This document shows positions 47,668 through 56,181 of a DNA stretch of 64,000 nt, one piece after another. The translations under genes and the position numbers were made by a program. The stretch spans positions 2,097,001 through 2,161,000 of the forward strand of contig NZ_CP063362.1 in NCBI RefSeq assembly GCF_016807805.1, written 5' to 3'. The notes under the pieces are model-generated. The model was not told the origin of the DNA and did no database searches. It saw nothing but the letters and a program-made list of their open reading frames with translations. Numbering within the stretch: the stretch's first letter is position 1; every line of letters begins with the position of its first letter. Origin of the DNA: Xanthobacter dioxanivorans (GTDB taxonomy: Bacteria; Pseudomonadota; Alphaproteobacteria; Rhizobiales; Xanthobacteraceae).

Positions 47668-48335
47668 GCCCCCGCTCCCGGCGTGCCGAGGCGATAACCC
47701 ATGCCGCGCACGGTCTCGATCACATCGGCGCCGAGCTTCTTGCGCAGGCGGCCGATATAGACCTCGATGGTGTTGCTCTCCACTTCCGCATCGAAGGAAT
47801 AGAGCCGTTCCTCCAGCTGCGGCTTCGACATGAGCTGGTGCGGCCGCTGCACGAACGCCTCGAACAAGGACCACTCCCGGGCGGTGAGCGCCACCGGCCG
47901 CCCCGCCCGCCGCACCGAGCGGGCGGCGAGATCGACCTCGATATCGCCGAGGGTGACGAGCGGGTTGGGATTGCCCGCGTAGCGCCGGCCCACGGCGCGG
48001 ATGCGGGCGCTGAGCTCGAACAGGTCGAACGGCTTCACCAGATAGTCGTCGGCCCCGGCGTCGAGGGCCGCGATACGATCGGAGATCTGGTCGCGCGCGG
48101 TCAGCACCATGACGGGCGTCACGTCGCCGGCGCTGCGCAGCCGCTTCAGGAAGTCGGAGCCGCGGCCGTCCGGCAGCATGAGGTCGAGCAGGACGAGCTC
48201 GAAGGCGGCGGCATGAAGGGCGACACCGGCCTCGCCGAGGCGCGTCACCCAATCGGCGCTATGCCCGTCCACGACCAGTTGGTCACGCACGGCCGTGCCC
48301 AGAACGGGATCGTCTTCGACCAGCAGGATACGCAT
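47664..48335 (-). CDS. OmpR/PhoB-family response regulator
   Basis: A 223-residue two-domain regulator. The receiver domain has the acidic pair 'VEDD' (7-9), phosphoacceptor D51 ('LLDLMLPDGRG'), T/A and K in 'VLTARDQ' and 'DYLVKPFD'. The C-terminal winged helix has 'LTAREWSLFEAFVQRPHQLMSKPQLEERLYSFD' and 'IEVYIGRLRKKLG', close to QseB/PmrA. It starts the leftward operon with the kinase and is divergent from the small PepSY-like gene, whose promoter it may control. Confidence 0.93.
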   Translation of the reverse strand: MRILLVEDDPVLGTAVRDQLVVDGHSADWVTRLGEAGVALHAAAFELVLLDLMLPDGRGSDFLKRLRSAGDVTPVMVLTARDQISDRIAALDAGADDYLVKPFDLFELSARIRAVGRRYAGNPNPLVTLGDIEVDLAARSVRRAGRPVALTAREWSLFEAFVQRPHQLMSKPQLEERLYSFDAEVESNTIEVYIGRLRKKLGADVIETVRGMGYRLGTPGAGA

Positions 48336-48528
48336 CTTTCACCTCGGCGCGCCAACTTAGAACGCGATCCGATCAGATTGGCTCACTCTGATCGGTGTAT
48401 CGTCCTCTCACTTAAGTTAGAGCACGCGCCGGTTGACGATGGGGCGGCGGAATCGACCCCGGCGTTCAGGTGGGCGTCAGCTCCGCATGCTTCTCCTAGG
48501 CGCGGGGCGTGTGGCAGGAGAGCGCAAG

Positions 48529-48813
48529 GTGAAAAGCACATGGTTCGCAGGCTGCCTGCTCGTCGCCTGTCTCGCCGCAGGGTCGGCGGCGGCCGACCGG
48601 GACTGCAATGTGCCCCTCGCCGACTGGCAACCTCGCGACGTGCTACGGAAAAAGCTCGAGGCGGAGGGCTGGACCGTTCAGTCCATCCGCTCCGACGATG
48701 GCTGCTACAAGGTTCTGGCCACCAATGTCCAAGGCGGGAGTCTGAAGGCCAAGTACGATCCCGCCAGCCTCGAGCGTATCCGCCATGGGCGGGATGGCGG
48801 GGGCGACGACTGA
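48529..48813 (+). CDS. small periplasmic PepSY-like protein
   Basis: A 94-residue exported protein. After a signal peptide (to about residue 22) comes 'DCNVPLADWQPRDVLRKKLEAEGWTVQSIRSDDGCYKVLATNVQGGSLKAKYDPASL', the PepSY-like fold with one probable disulfide. Such genes are typically controlled by an adjacent QseB/PmrA-type two-component system, and this one is divergent from the pair at 46306-48335. The start is a GTG with AGGAG 8 bases upstream; an in-frame ATG further 5' would give a less credible N-terminus. Confidence 0.8.
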   Translation: MKSTWFAGCLLVACLAAGSAAADRDCNVPLADWQPRDVLRKKLEAEGWTVQSIRSDDGCYKVLATNVQGGSLKAKYDPASLERIRHGRDGGGDD

Positions 48814-49145
48814 TATCGTCGGATGGAAGATCCGTCCTCAAAATCAGAAACGGTGATGCGGCTTCTCGATCTTTCCGCTCCGCGAATACTCAAGAATCTC
48901 AACTTGAGATGCCTTGCGTCGAGCGGCTGTCAAATTCTGCGCGGTATGCTCCTTGGTTTCGCCGGCATTGCACCGCGTTCATGGATATTCCGGCTTTCTT
49001 GAAGAACTGGCCCGTGCCGAGCCGCTGGCGTGCCGGATCCAGGGCAGCGTGGATCGACGCTACGTAAGGTTCCGAGGAGCTGTGCCGACGAGGCGGTCCT
49101 GAGCGCTGACATCATCGAGCCGGCGACGCAATATGGGCGCGATGG
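48814..49145. other. 332-bp intergenic region
   Basis: No gene is supported. It holds a weak inverted repeat CTCAAG...CTTGAG at about 48890-48909 and separates the redox module from the catabolic cluster. Both flanking genes end towards it, so termination would be expected here, but no clear hairpin with a T-run was found. Confidence 0.4.
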
Positions 49146-49850
49146 CTAAGCCTTCCTGGGTGTCCTCCGCGACCGCCGCGGTGCATCGGCCGGCGCCTGC
49201 GTTTCGAGGGGCGCGACCCCGTTGAGGATCATGTCTGCAAAGCCCTCGCCTATGTCCTCAGCAGCCAGCGGCCCCCCCGGCTTGTACCAGCGATGGGCCC
49301 AGTTGACGGTGCCGAGAACACCGAGCGTGGTCAGGCCCACCGAGAGCGGCAGGCGAAAGCTGCCCTCGTCCACACCCTGCTGGATGATTGAACGGATGGC
49401 GAGGTAATAACGCTGCGCCCAGTCGCGTGCCTCCGCGCTCCAATCATCCTTGCTTCCAGAGAGGGTTGGGAAGTTTTCCTGAAGAAAAACATGCATATAG
49501 GGGTATGACGAATTGTAGCTGCCCATTACCGAACGAAAAGCTTCGACCAGTTTCAGCTTTGCCGAAGCGTTTGATTTCGCGATAGCCTCGGCTTCTTCTA
49601 TCGTGTTGCGCGCCACTTCGCGCACGATCTCACGGAAGAGCTCCTGCTTCGAGCCGAAATAATAATACAGGCTGGCCCGATCCGTATTCAGCTTTTCCGC
49701 GATCATGCCCAGCGTCGCGGCTTCATAGCCGCGCTCCTGGAATACCTCCGCCGCCGCGTCGATGATCGCCTTGCGCCGCTCCTGATAAAATTCACTGCTG
49801 GCGTCCGCATTTGCTTCGCGGCGTTTGCCGATCCCCGTTCTCGCTGCCAT
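49146..49850 (-). CDS. TetR-family regulator, candidate master repressor of the 49-64 kb cluster
   Basis: A 234-residue TetR protein. The N-terminal helix-turn-helix is 'IIDAAAEVFQERGYEAATLGMIAEKLNTDRASLYYYFGSKQELF', with the usual Y-Y-F-x-S-K end. The ligand domain includes 'YMHVFLQENFPTLSG' and 'WAHRWYKPGG', seen in fatty-acyl or catabolic TetRs. It is the only transcription factor in the catabolic cluster. The palindrome GTCAAC-N6-GTTGAC in front of the other genes is its most likely operator; its own upstream region has only a half site. Start ATG at 49850. Confidence 0.9.
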   Translation of the reverse strand: MAARTGIGKRREANADASSEFYQERRKAIIDAAAEVFQERGYEAATLGMIAEKLNTDRASLYYYFGSKQELFREIVREVARNTIEEAEAIAKSNASAKLKLVEAFRSVMGSYNSSYPYMHVFLQENFPTLSGSKDDWSAEARDWAQRYYLAIRSIIQQGVDEGSFRLPLSVGLTTLGVLGTVNWAHRWYKPGGPLAAEDIGEGFADMILNGVAPLETQAPADAPRRSRRTPRKA

Positions 49851-49899
49851 TCGGTGTCGCCCTTGGTCGCCAATCCGCGACCATAGTAAGCCTGCACGT

Positions 49900-49905
49900 G
49901 TTGAC
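49900..49905 (+). promoter_or_regulatory. half-site GTTGAC upstream of tetR-like gene
   Basis: A single GTTGAC lies 50 bp upstream of the TetR-family start. The other half of the palindrome is not present at the correct spacing, so it may be chance. Confidence 0.3.
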
Positions 49906-49920
49906 AAGTCCTGCGGCGAT

Positions 49921-50307
49921 TCACCCGTCTCGAGCATCGAAGAGCCATCGGGCCGAGCCTCCGGCGCGATCCAGGCTGAGTCGTACCGGCATCCCGATCC
50001 ATGGTTCGACTGGCGAGCCGGGGCGATGCAGGCAGACGAGGCGAACCCCGGCCACGACCTCGACCAGCCCGGTGACGTAGGGGACGTCGGCAACGGCTTC
50101 CCGAGCGAACACGCGGTGCACGCGTGTCCAGCTGTGGAGCGTGCCCTGTGGCGGCACCTGCGTCCACTCCTGGGCCGCAGATCCGCAGCCACGACAGCGT
50201 GGCAACGGGTACCAGTTCCAGGTCCCGCAAGCCCGGCAATGTGGAAAGCGCAGCTCACCGGCACGGATGGCGTCGTCCCAGCCCGCGAAAATCCCCGCAT
50301 CGTTCAT
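49921..50307 (-). CDS. DUF35 zinc-ribbon/OB-fold protein partnering the thiolase-like enzyme
   Basis: A 128-residue protein with the Zn ribbon C24-x2-C27...C38-x2-C41 ('HCRACGTWNWYPLPRCRGCG') followed by an OB-fold ('GTLHSWTRVHRVFA', 'YVTGLVEV'). DUF35 proteins form complexes with SCP2-thiolase-like enzymes, for example ChsH2 with the retro-aldolase Ltp2 in steroid side-chain degradation. Here its start overlaps the end of the thiolase-like gene by 4 bp, so the two should be made together. The role is inferred from this pairing. Confidence 0.85.
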   Translation of the reverse strand: MNDAGIFAGWDDAIRAGELRFPHCRACGTWNWYPLPRCRGCGSAAQEWTQVPPQGTLHSWTRVHRVFAREAVADVPYVTGLVEVVAGVRLVCLHRPGSPVEPWIGMPVRLSLDRAGGSARWLFDARDG

Positions 50308-51485
50308 GGGTCGATCCGCTCCAGAATCAGCGCACTGTATTGGCGACCCGGCCCGGCCCCCACATATCCCCTGCGGGCGTCCGTGACCTGGCGTTCCCCG
50401 GCCATGCCGCGAAGCTGGATCACCATTTCCGCGGCATGGTTGGCGCCGAGCAGATACCCATGTCCAAGCAAGCCCCCATGGGTGTTGGTCGGCAGCTTCC
50501 CGTTGTGCCGCAGGTTGCCCCCGAGCACCACATCGGCGGCCTTTCCCTTGGGGCAAAAGCCCGCGGCCTCGAGCTGCAGGGCGACGGCTATGGAAAAGCA
50601 ATCGTATAGGCCTCGCACGTCGATGTCTGCCGGTGTCAGTCCTGCGGCCGCGAACGCCTGGGCCGCGGCGCGCTCGGCTGCGGGAAGCGAAGGCAGCCGC
50701 GGGCTCTGGGTATAGAAGTCTGCATCGCTGATGGGGTCGACCGCATAGGACCAGGCGGCAAGGCCCACCTCCGGGCGCAACCGGCGCATGCGGTCCTTGC
50801 GCGTGACGACGAGGGCGACCGCTCCGTCGCTCAGCAGCGAACAGTCCGCCTGCCGAAGCGGCTCGGCCAGCATGGGGCTGCGCCGGTAAGCGTCCTCGTC
50901 CACCACCGAACGCGCCTGCGCGTGGGGGTGAAGCGCGGCGTTGGCACGCGTGGCCGCGACGATGTCGAACAGCATCTGCGACATTTGCAGGTCGCTCAAC
51001 CCGTATTCGTACTGATATCGCTTCGCGGCAGCCGCGAAATAAAGCGGCGGCCCGCTGAAGCCCGCGGGCTCCTCGATGACGTGCTTCGCCTGCATCTTGG
51101 AATGATAGGAGGTTGGTCCCTCCGCCGAGGACCCCCAGCCCGTGGCGAACCATGTGAGTGCGGTTTCCACTTCGCCGCGCTCGACCATGTCCACGGCCAT
51201 GCCGAGCGCCGCCAGGATCCCTGCGCCCACCGGCGTCGACTGAGCTGAACGCCGGAGGCCGGTCAACCGCGCTGCGGGTGCGATGCGATCGAGCGGCGTG
51301 GCTGCCGGGCACAGGGAGCTTTCGGTGACGACCGCTTCGATTTCCCTGGGATGCAGGCCCGCGTCTTCGAGCGCATGCTCGATCGCCTGCAAGGCGAGTT
51401 CCTCGACAGTGCTGGACGAACGGCGCGCAGGGCCGGCGCATCCCACTCCGTCGATGACCGCATCGCGCCGGTTCGCTTGTGCCAC
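50304..51485 (-). CDS. thiolase-like (SCP2-thiolase) enzyme lacking the usual nucleophile Cys
   Basis: A 393-residue thiolase-fold protein. 'VDPISDADFYTQSPR', 'DIDVRGLYDCFSIAVALQLEAAGFCPKG' and 'LPTNTHGGLLGHGYLLGANHAAEM' match the nonspecific lipid-transfer/SCP2 thiolase group. At the position of the catalytic Cys of biosynthetic and degradative thiolases the sequence reads 'SAQSTPVGAG', with no Cys. Such variants paired with DUF35 act as retro-aldolases or non-classical thiolases (Ltp2 type). It is divergent from the alpha/beta hydrolase gene over an operator. Confidence 0.85.
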   Translation of the reverse strand: MAQANRRDAVIDGVGCAGPARRSSSTVEELALQAIEHALEDAGLHPREIEAVVTESSLCPAATPLDRIAPAARLTGLRRSAQSTPVGAGILAALGMAVDMVERGEVETALTWFATGWGSSAEGPTSYHSKMQAKHVIEEPAGFSGPPLYFAAAAKRYQYEYGLSDLQMSQMLFDIVAATRANAALHPHAQARSVVDEDAYRRSPMLAEPLRQADCSLLSDGAVALVVTRKDRMRRLRPEVGLAAWSYAVDPISDADFYTQSPRLPSLPAAERAAAQAFAAAGLTPADIDVRGLYDCFSIAVALQLEAAGFCPKGKAADVVLGGNLRHNGKLPTNTHGGLLGHGYLLGANHAAEMVIQLRGMAGERQVTDARRGYVGAGPGRQYSALILERIDP

Positions 51486-51547
51486 GTTCCGCCTTTATGG
51501 ATTGTCTCACCGGACACTGTCTCACGGTATCGAGGCGTTCGGGTGCT

Positions 51548-51565
51548 GTCAACAATTACGTTGAC
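51548..51565. promoter_or_regulatory. GTCAAC-N6-GTTGAC operator between thiolase-like and hydrolase genes
   Basis: Perfect match GTCAACAATTACGTTGAC in the divergent region. Leftward, TTGACA is followed 17 bp later by TACCGT, a weak -10. Rightward, the -10 is less clear. A repressor here could govern both directions. Confidence 0.7.
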
Positions 51566-51615
51566 GAACGGCTTGGGATGAGGAACTAGTGTCCGCCAAA
51601 GCATAGCGAGGAGAC

Positions 51616-52467
51616 ATGACCGAAAAACAGGGTATGACGTTCATCGTTTCAGACGGGTTGAAGATCGCCGCCGACGTTGCCGGGCCGAAGGGCGGCAAGC
51701 CCGTTTTGCTGCTTCACGGCGGTGGACAAACCCGCGGAAGCTGGCGCGATACGATCGACGTTCTCGCTGCGCGCGGCCACCGGGCCTACGCGCTCGATGC
51801 AAGGGGGCACGGAGACAGTGATCGAAGTCCGAGTGGCGACTATACGCCGGACAGCTTTTCCCGCGATCTAAAGGACGTGATCCGGCAGATCGGGGAAGAC
51901 GTGGTGGTGATCGGCGCCTCGCTGGGCGGCATCAACGGCCTTCTCGCCGCAGGAGAAGGTGGCCCGGGGGCCGTGAGCACCCTTGTTCTGGTGGATGTCG
52001 CCGTACAGACCAATCCCTACGGGGTAAAGCGCATCCAGGACTTCATGCAGGCCAATCCCGATGGATTTGCGAGCCTCGACGATGCCGCCGATGCCGTCGC
52101 GGCCTACGCCGTCGATCGCCCGCGTCCCGCGGCAAATGATGGTTTGCTCCGCAACTTGCGAAAGGTCGGCGAGAAATATTATTGGCATTGGGATGCTCGC
52201 TTTCTCGGGAGCTGGCATCCCAGCCATGCCGCGGCCATGGGCCGCCTGGAAGCGGCGGCGCGGGCGTTGGAGATCCCGGTCCTTCTGGTTCACGCTGCTC
52301 ACAGCGACGTGGTGGGGCCGAGGGAGATCGCTCATCTGAGGTCACTTGTGCCGCACGCCGAATATATGCGCGTGGAAAACGCGAGCCACATGGTCGTCGG
52401 CGACAAGAACAGCACCTTCAATGAAACGATCCTTGCGTTCCTCGCCCATGTCACTTCTGTCGAATAG
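51616..52467 (+). CDS. alpha/beta hydrolase of the catabolic cluster
   Basis: A 283-residue alpha/beta hydrolase. 'LLHGGGQTRGSWRDTIDVLAARGHRAYALDARGHGDSD' is the oxyanion region, 'VVVIGASLGGINGLL' the nucleophile elbow with Ser, 'HAAHSDVVGPREI' the acid and 'VENASHMVVGDKN' the His. Peroxidase-like or esterase members share this pattern. In a cluster with a flavin monooxygenase it could open an ester or lactone product, which is inference. It starts 51 bp after an operator and is followed by an acyl-CoA dehydrogenase gene 43 bp on. Confidence 0.87.
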   Translation: MTEKQGMTFIVSDGLKIAADVAGPKGGKPVLLLHGGGQTRGSWRDTIDVLAARGHRAYALDARGHGDSDRSPSGDYTPDSFSRDLKDVIRQIGEDVVVIGASLGGINGLLAAGEGGPGAVSTLVLVDVAVQTNPYGVKRIQDFMQANPDGFASLDDAADAVAAYAVDRPRPAANDGLLRNLRKVGEKYYWHWDARFLGSWHPSHAAAMGRLEAAARALEIPVLLVHAAHSDVVGPREIAHLRSLVPHAEYMRVENASHMVVGDKNSTFNETILAFLAHVTSVE

Positions 52468-52509
52468 TTTTTTCAAATAAACAAATAATCTTGGAGAGGA
52501 GAAGTCTCG

Positions 52510-53694
52510 GTGCTGGAATTTGAGCCATCGGGTCTGGAAATGACCGAAGAGCGTCGCCAGATCAGAGAAGCGATCAAGGCATTGTGCTCCCGTTTCGATG
52601 ATCGCTATTGGTCCGAAAAGGATACGAAGCACGAATTTCCCCACGAGTTTCGCGCAGCCGTCGCCCAGGAGGGGTGGCTTGGCATAACCATGCCGCAGGA
52701 GTATGGCGGCGCTGGCCTGGGCGTCACCGAGGCGGCATTGATGATGCAGACGGTCGCGCAGTCGGCCGGCGCGATCTCTGCCTGCTCCACCTTTCACATC
52801 AATCTGTTCGGACCGCATCCCGTTGTTCTCTACGGCACGGAAGAGCAGCGTCGGCGTATTATCCCGCCGCTGCTCACGGGGGCTGACATCGTCGCATTCG
52901 GCGTTACCGAGCCGGATGCCGGGCTCGACACGACATCCATCACCACCCGGGCCGTGCGCGACGGCGACCGCTACATCGTCAACGGCCAGAAGGTTTGGAC
53001 GACCACTGCGCAGGAAGCGAACAAGATCCTGCTGCTCACGCGGACGACACCGCGTGAGGAGGCCAAGAGCCGGACCAGCGGCCTGACCTTATTCTACACG
53101 GATCTCGATCGCCGTTACGTGGAGATCCAGGCCATCGACAAGCTCGGCAGGAATGCGGTGGACTCCAATGCCACCTATTACCGTGATTTTCCCATTCCGG
53201 TGGATCACCGCATCGGCGCGGAGGGCGAAGGCTTCAGGATGCTGCTCGACAGCCTGAATCCCGAACGGATCCTCGTCGCGGCCGAATGCGTCGGTGTTGG
53301 CAGGCGGGCATTGGCGAAGGCGGCCGCATACGCCAATGAGCGCCGCGTCTTCGGCCGGTTCATCGGGCAAAACCAAAGCATTCAGCATCCTCTGGCCGCC
53401 AGCTGGATGGCGCTTGAGGCCGCGGACCTGATGGTCTGGAAGGCCGCCGCCCTCTACGATGCCGGAAAGCCCTGCGGCGCGGAGGCGAACGCGGCGAAGT
53501 TCCTCGCGGCGGATGCCGCCTTCGATGCCTGTGACCGGGCCGTGAGAACGCACGGAGGGTTCGGCTACGCGCGCGAATTCCATGTCGAGCGCTATCTGCG
53601 GGAAATCATGCTGCCGCGGATCGCGCCCGTCAGCAGGGAAATGATCATGAACTTCATCTCCGAACGGGTGCTCGGCTTGCCGAAGTCTTACTGA
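52510..53694 (+). CDS. acyl-CoA dehydrogenase
   Basis: A 394-residue FAD-dependent acyl-CoA dehydrogenase. 'ITMPQEYGGAGLGVTEAALMMQTVAQSAG', 'AFGVTEPDAGLDTTSITTRAVRDGDRYIVNGQKVWTT' and 'CDRAVRTHGGFGYAREFHVERYLREIMLPRIAPVSREMI' are the family signatures. The C-terminal tail lacks the EGT catalytic motif of short-chain enzymes and reads RIAPVSREM, a known variant whose catalytic base lies elsewhere. Start GTG at 52510 with GAGGAG upstream. Its substrate is probably an acyl-CoA from the pathway. Confidence 0.92.
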   Translation: MLEFEPSGLEMTEERRQIREAIKALCSRFDDRYWSEKDTKHEFPHEFRAAVAQEGWLGITMPQEYGGAGLGVTEAALMMQTVAQSAGAISACSTFHINLFGPHPVVLYGTEEQRRRIIPPLLTGADIVAFGVTEPDAGLDTTSITTRAVRDGDRYIVNGQKVWTTTAQEANKILLLTRTTPREEAKSRTSGLTLFYTDLDRRYVEIQAIDKLGRNAVDSNATYYRDFPIPVDHRIGAEGEGFRMLLDSLNPERILVAAECVGVGRRALAKAAAYANERRVFGRFIGQNQSIQHPLAASWMALEAADLMVWKAAALYDAGKPCGAEANAAKFLAADAAFDACDRAVRTHGGFGYAREFHVERYLREIMLPRIAPVSREMIMNFISERVLGLPKSY

Positions 53695-53840
53695 GTTTGA
53701 CTGTTCAAGAATTCGGTCTTCAAAAGAAAGCGGTTGGACAATCTCGGGAATGCCCCACCGCTTTTCCTACATATTTTCTTGCGCCGGCGAGCCTTTCGGG
53801 GGTCGGGCGGGGTCTTTATCCCGCCGCGCCATCGCATGGC

Positions 53841-54689
53841 CTATGGCGCATGGCGTGCATCGGCTGCTTCGGCTGTATCGATGATGCGGCGCGCACGACG
53901 CAGCATGGGCTCGTCCACCATCTCCCCCTCGAACAGGAACGCGCCCCGGCCGGCCGCCGCCAACAGCATTCTGCGGCTGCGCTCCACCTCGGACCGATGC
54001 GGGCGATAGGATTTGCGGATGACGGGCACCTGCGCGGGATGGATGGCGAACTTGCCTCGGAACCCAAGCAGCGCCCCCTCGCCGGCGTCCCGTTCCAAGA
54101 CGGCGGGATCGTTCAGTTCGGATGTGACGGTGTCGAGCGCGATCTTTCCCGCCGCCGCCGCCGCGAAGATCAAACCGTTGCGGGCGTGCCCGAGCGGGGG
54201 GAGCAGATCACCGGCGGCGGTTCTGACCGTGCGCATCCCGAGATCGGCGGCAAGATCGTAGGGCCCCCAACTGATCGCCACCACGCGGGCATGGGCGGCG
54301 ATGTCGTTCACCGCGAGAAACCCGCGGGCCGTCTCGACGGTGGCGATGAAGGCGCAGTCGGTGATGCCCGCGATCGCATCGAGTTCCTCCGGCCCCTCCG
54401 TCTTGGGCAAGAGGAGGAGTTGGGCCCCGGCGGCCTGCAGGGCCGCGGCGTCGGCTTGGCCTGCCGCCGATCCGGGATTGTTGATCCGGATGGCGAGGCG
54501 GTCCGGGCCGCGGGCGAGCAGATAGTCTGCGACGAGAACTCTCGCGCGCGCTTTCGCCGCTGCGGCCACGCCGTCCTCCAGATCGAGCACCGCGACATCG
54601 GCTGCCGCCAGGGCCTTGTCGAAACGTTCGGGTCGATCTCCGGGACAGAACAGGAGCGCGGGTCCGATGAGGGGAGGGGCGTCGGTCAT
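53841..54689 (-). CDS. HpcH/HpaI-type (CitE-like) CoA lyase or thioesterase
   Basis: A 282-residue TIM-barrel enzyme. 'ALLFCPGDRPERFDKALAAADVAVLDLEDGV' is the CitE-like start, 'ATVETARGFLAVNDIAA' holds the metal-binding Glu, and 'AISWGPYDLAADLGM' the Asp. Relatives cleave citryl-, malyl- or methylmalyl-CoA, or hydrolyse malyl-CoA. It is leftward, directly behind the CoA-transferase gene (10-bp gap), so these two probably act together. Confidence 0.88.
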   Translation of the reverse strand: MTDAPPLIGPALLFCPGDRPERFDKALAAADVAVLDLEDGVAAAAKARARVLVADYLLARGPDRLAIRINNPGSAAGQADAAALQAAGAQLLLLPKTEGPEELDAIAGITDCAFIATVETARGFLAVNDIAAHARVVAISWGPYDLAADLGMRTVRTAAGDLLPPLGHARNGLIFAAAAAGKIALDTVTSELNDPAVLERDAGEGALLGFRGKFAIHPAQVPVIRKSYRPHRSEVERSRRMLLAAAGRGAFLFEGEMVDEPMLRRARRIIDTAEAADARHAP

Positions 54690-54698
54690 CTGGGAGTC

Positions 54699-55982
54699 CT
54701 AGCGGAGGGCGAAGGCAGCCTTTTCCAGCTCTTCGCGGTGATCGGGATGGGAAATGGCGGTGAGAGCCAGGGCGCGTTCATGCATGGTGCGGTTTCGCAG
54801 ATCTGCGGTGCCGAACTCGGTGACCACGAACTGGACGAGGCTTCGCGGCACGGTAACCGGACCTCGGCCGAGCATCGGAACGATACGGGATTTTCCCTTG
54901 TTGGTCATTGAGGTGATCGCGATGATCGTGCGATTTCCCTCGATCTGCGCGGCCGCGGCGAAATCCATGCTTCCACCGATCGCCCCAACCTGACGGCCAT
55001 CGAGCCACTCGGAATTGACCTGCCCCAGCAGATCCACCTCGAGGGCGGAATTCACCGAGACGAACCGCTCGCGAGCGGCGAAGCTTTCCAGGCTGTGGGT
55101 TGCCAGCGCGTCAGCCATGCAGAGGTCGCGATTGGCGTTGCTCCAGGCATAGAGGTCGCGTGTGCCCAGCACCTCCCCGATAACGGCCTTCGGCCCGTCT
55201 TCCACGCAGCACCCGGCCTCGATCAGCTCGCGGGCGGGGTCGGTGACCTGGGAGAGGATGCGCAGATTGCGCCGGCCGAGATCAATGAGCCCCTTCAGCA
55301 TGGCCCCCGGAATCGATCCGATGCCGAACTGAACCCAGCTTCCATCCGGGATCAGCTCCGCGGCCTGGCGCCCGATGAGGAAATCCGCTTCGCCCGGCTC
55401 TCGGTTGGGAAAGGGCAGGAGGTCGTGATCCCCGCGCACGAGGATGTCGATGCGCGATTGATGGATGAGGGAATCGCCGCAGGTGCGCGGCATGGCGCTG
55501 TTGACCTCGGCGATGACCAGCCGCGCACCGTCCACCATCGCGCGATGCTGGCCCACCGATATCCCAAGGCTGTGGTATCCATCCGCGTCGGCGTCGCTCA
55601 CCTGCACGATGGCGGTATCGACGATGCCCGAACGCAGGTAGCGGGATGTCTGCGTCCAGTTCAGCGGCAGGTATTCGGCGGCGACGTCGCGCATGCTTCC
55701 ACTCAGAAGCGTGCCGGGCATGAACCACGTCTTCAGCCGGAACGGGCTGTCCGGAATGCCGAGGAAGCCATAACCCGTCACCATCATTCCCGAAAGAAGG
55801 GTTACGTCTCGAAGCCGATCCGCGTGGTTCCACAGCTCCTTTGTCAGCGTGATCGGCTCCGCTCCGAGGTGGCCGAGCGCCACGACGCTTTTCGATTCGA
55901 TGAGGTCGACCGCATCGGCGGCCGAGCGCCATCTGCCAGCGCCCGACGCATCCACCCGCTTGAACTGGTCGGGCTTGTTCAT
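54699..55982 (-). CDS. acetyl-CoA hydrolase/CoA-transferase family enzyme
   Basis: A 427-residue class I CoA-transferase of the acetyl-CoA hydrolase/4-hydroxybutyrate CoA-transferase family. 'LLSGMMVTGYGFLG', 'SLGISVGQHRAMVDGARLVIAEVNSAMPRT' and 'VGAIGGSMDFAAAAQ' are typical; the catalytic Glu is expected in 'QFVVTEFGTADLRNRT'. The ATG at 55982 with GAGGAGC upstream is chosen over an in-frame start 57 bp earlier. It is divergent from the BKACE gene across a perfect operator. It would load CoA onto an acid of the pathway, since no CoA ligase is seen. Confidence 0.88.
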   Translation of the reverse strand: MNKPDQFKRVDASGAGRWRSAADAVDLIESKSVVALGHLGAEPITLTKELWNHADRLRDVTLLSGMMVTGYGFLGIPDSPFRLKTWFMPGTLLSGSMRDVAAEYLPLNWTQTSRYLRSGIVDTAIVQVSDADADGYHSLGISVGQHRAMVDGARLVIAEVNSAMPRTCGDSLIHQSRIDILVRGDHDLLPFPNREPGEADFLIGRQAAELIPDGSWVQFGIGSIPGAMLKGLIDLGRRNLRILSQVTDPARELIEAGCCVEDGPKAVIGEVLGTRDLYAWSNANRDLCMADALATHSLESFAARERFVSVNSALEVDLLGQVNSEWLDGRQVGAIGGSMDFAAAAQIEGNRTIIAITSMTNKGKSRIVPMLGRGPVTVPRSLVQFVVTEFGTADLRNRTMHERALALTAISHPDHREELEKAAFALR

Positions 55983-56062
55983 GGAATGCAGCTCCTCAGT
56001 GCCTCCACGCCATCTCGCGGGGGCAATCGCAAAGCCCAACCTTCGGCAGACAGTGGCGCCAT

Positions 56063-56080
56063 GTCAACACCGTTGTTGAC
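56063..56080. promoter_or_regulatory. GTCAAC-N6-GTTGAC operator with overlapping -35 before BKACE gene
   Basis: Perfect match GTCAACACCGTTGTTGAC. On the plus strand the right arm supplies TTGACG (-35), with TAGCTT exactly 17 bp downstream. This directs the BKACE gene, 80-100 bp away. Leftward the CoA-transferase gene is 81 bp away. Confidence 0.75.
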
Positions 56081-56181
56081 GACTTGAGTCTGTCCTTTTA
56101 GCTTCGTTGGGCCCGCGTTCAACAGCCGTGCTCAGGGGCCGTTTGGTGTTCGCGTGAGGAGGCCAGAGGCGGAAAACAATT

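Noticed and set aside
49900..49905. Full autoregulatory operator for the TetR gene
   Set aside because: Only one GTTGAC arm is present; the partner arm is missing at the correct distance.
52510..53694. Acyl-CoA dehydrogenase considered inactive because the EGT motif is absent
   Set aside because: The RIAPVSREM ending is a known variant in this superfamily, so loss of activity cannot be inferred.
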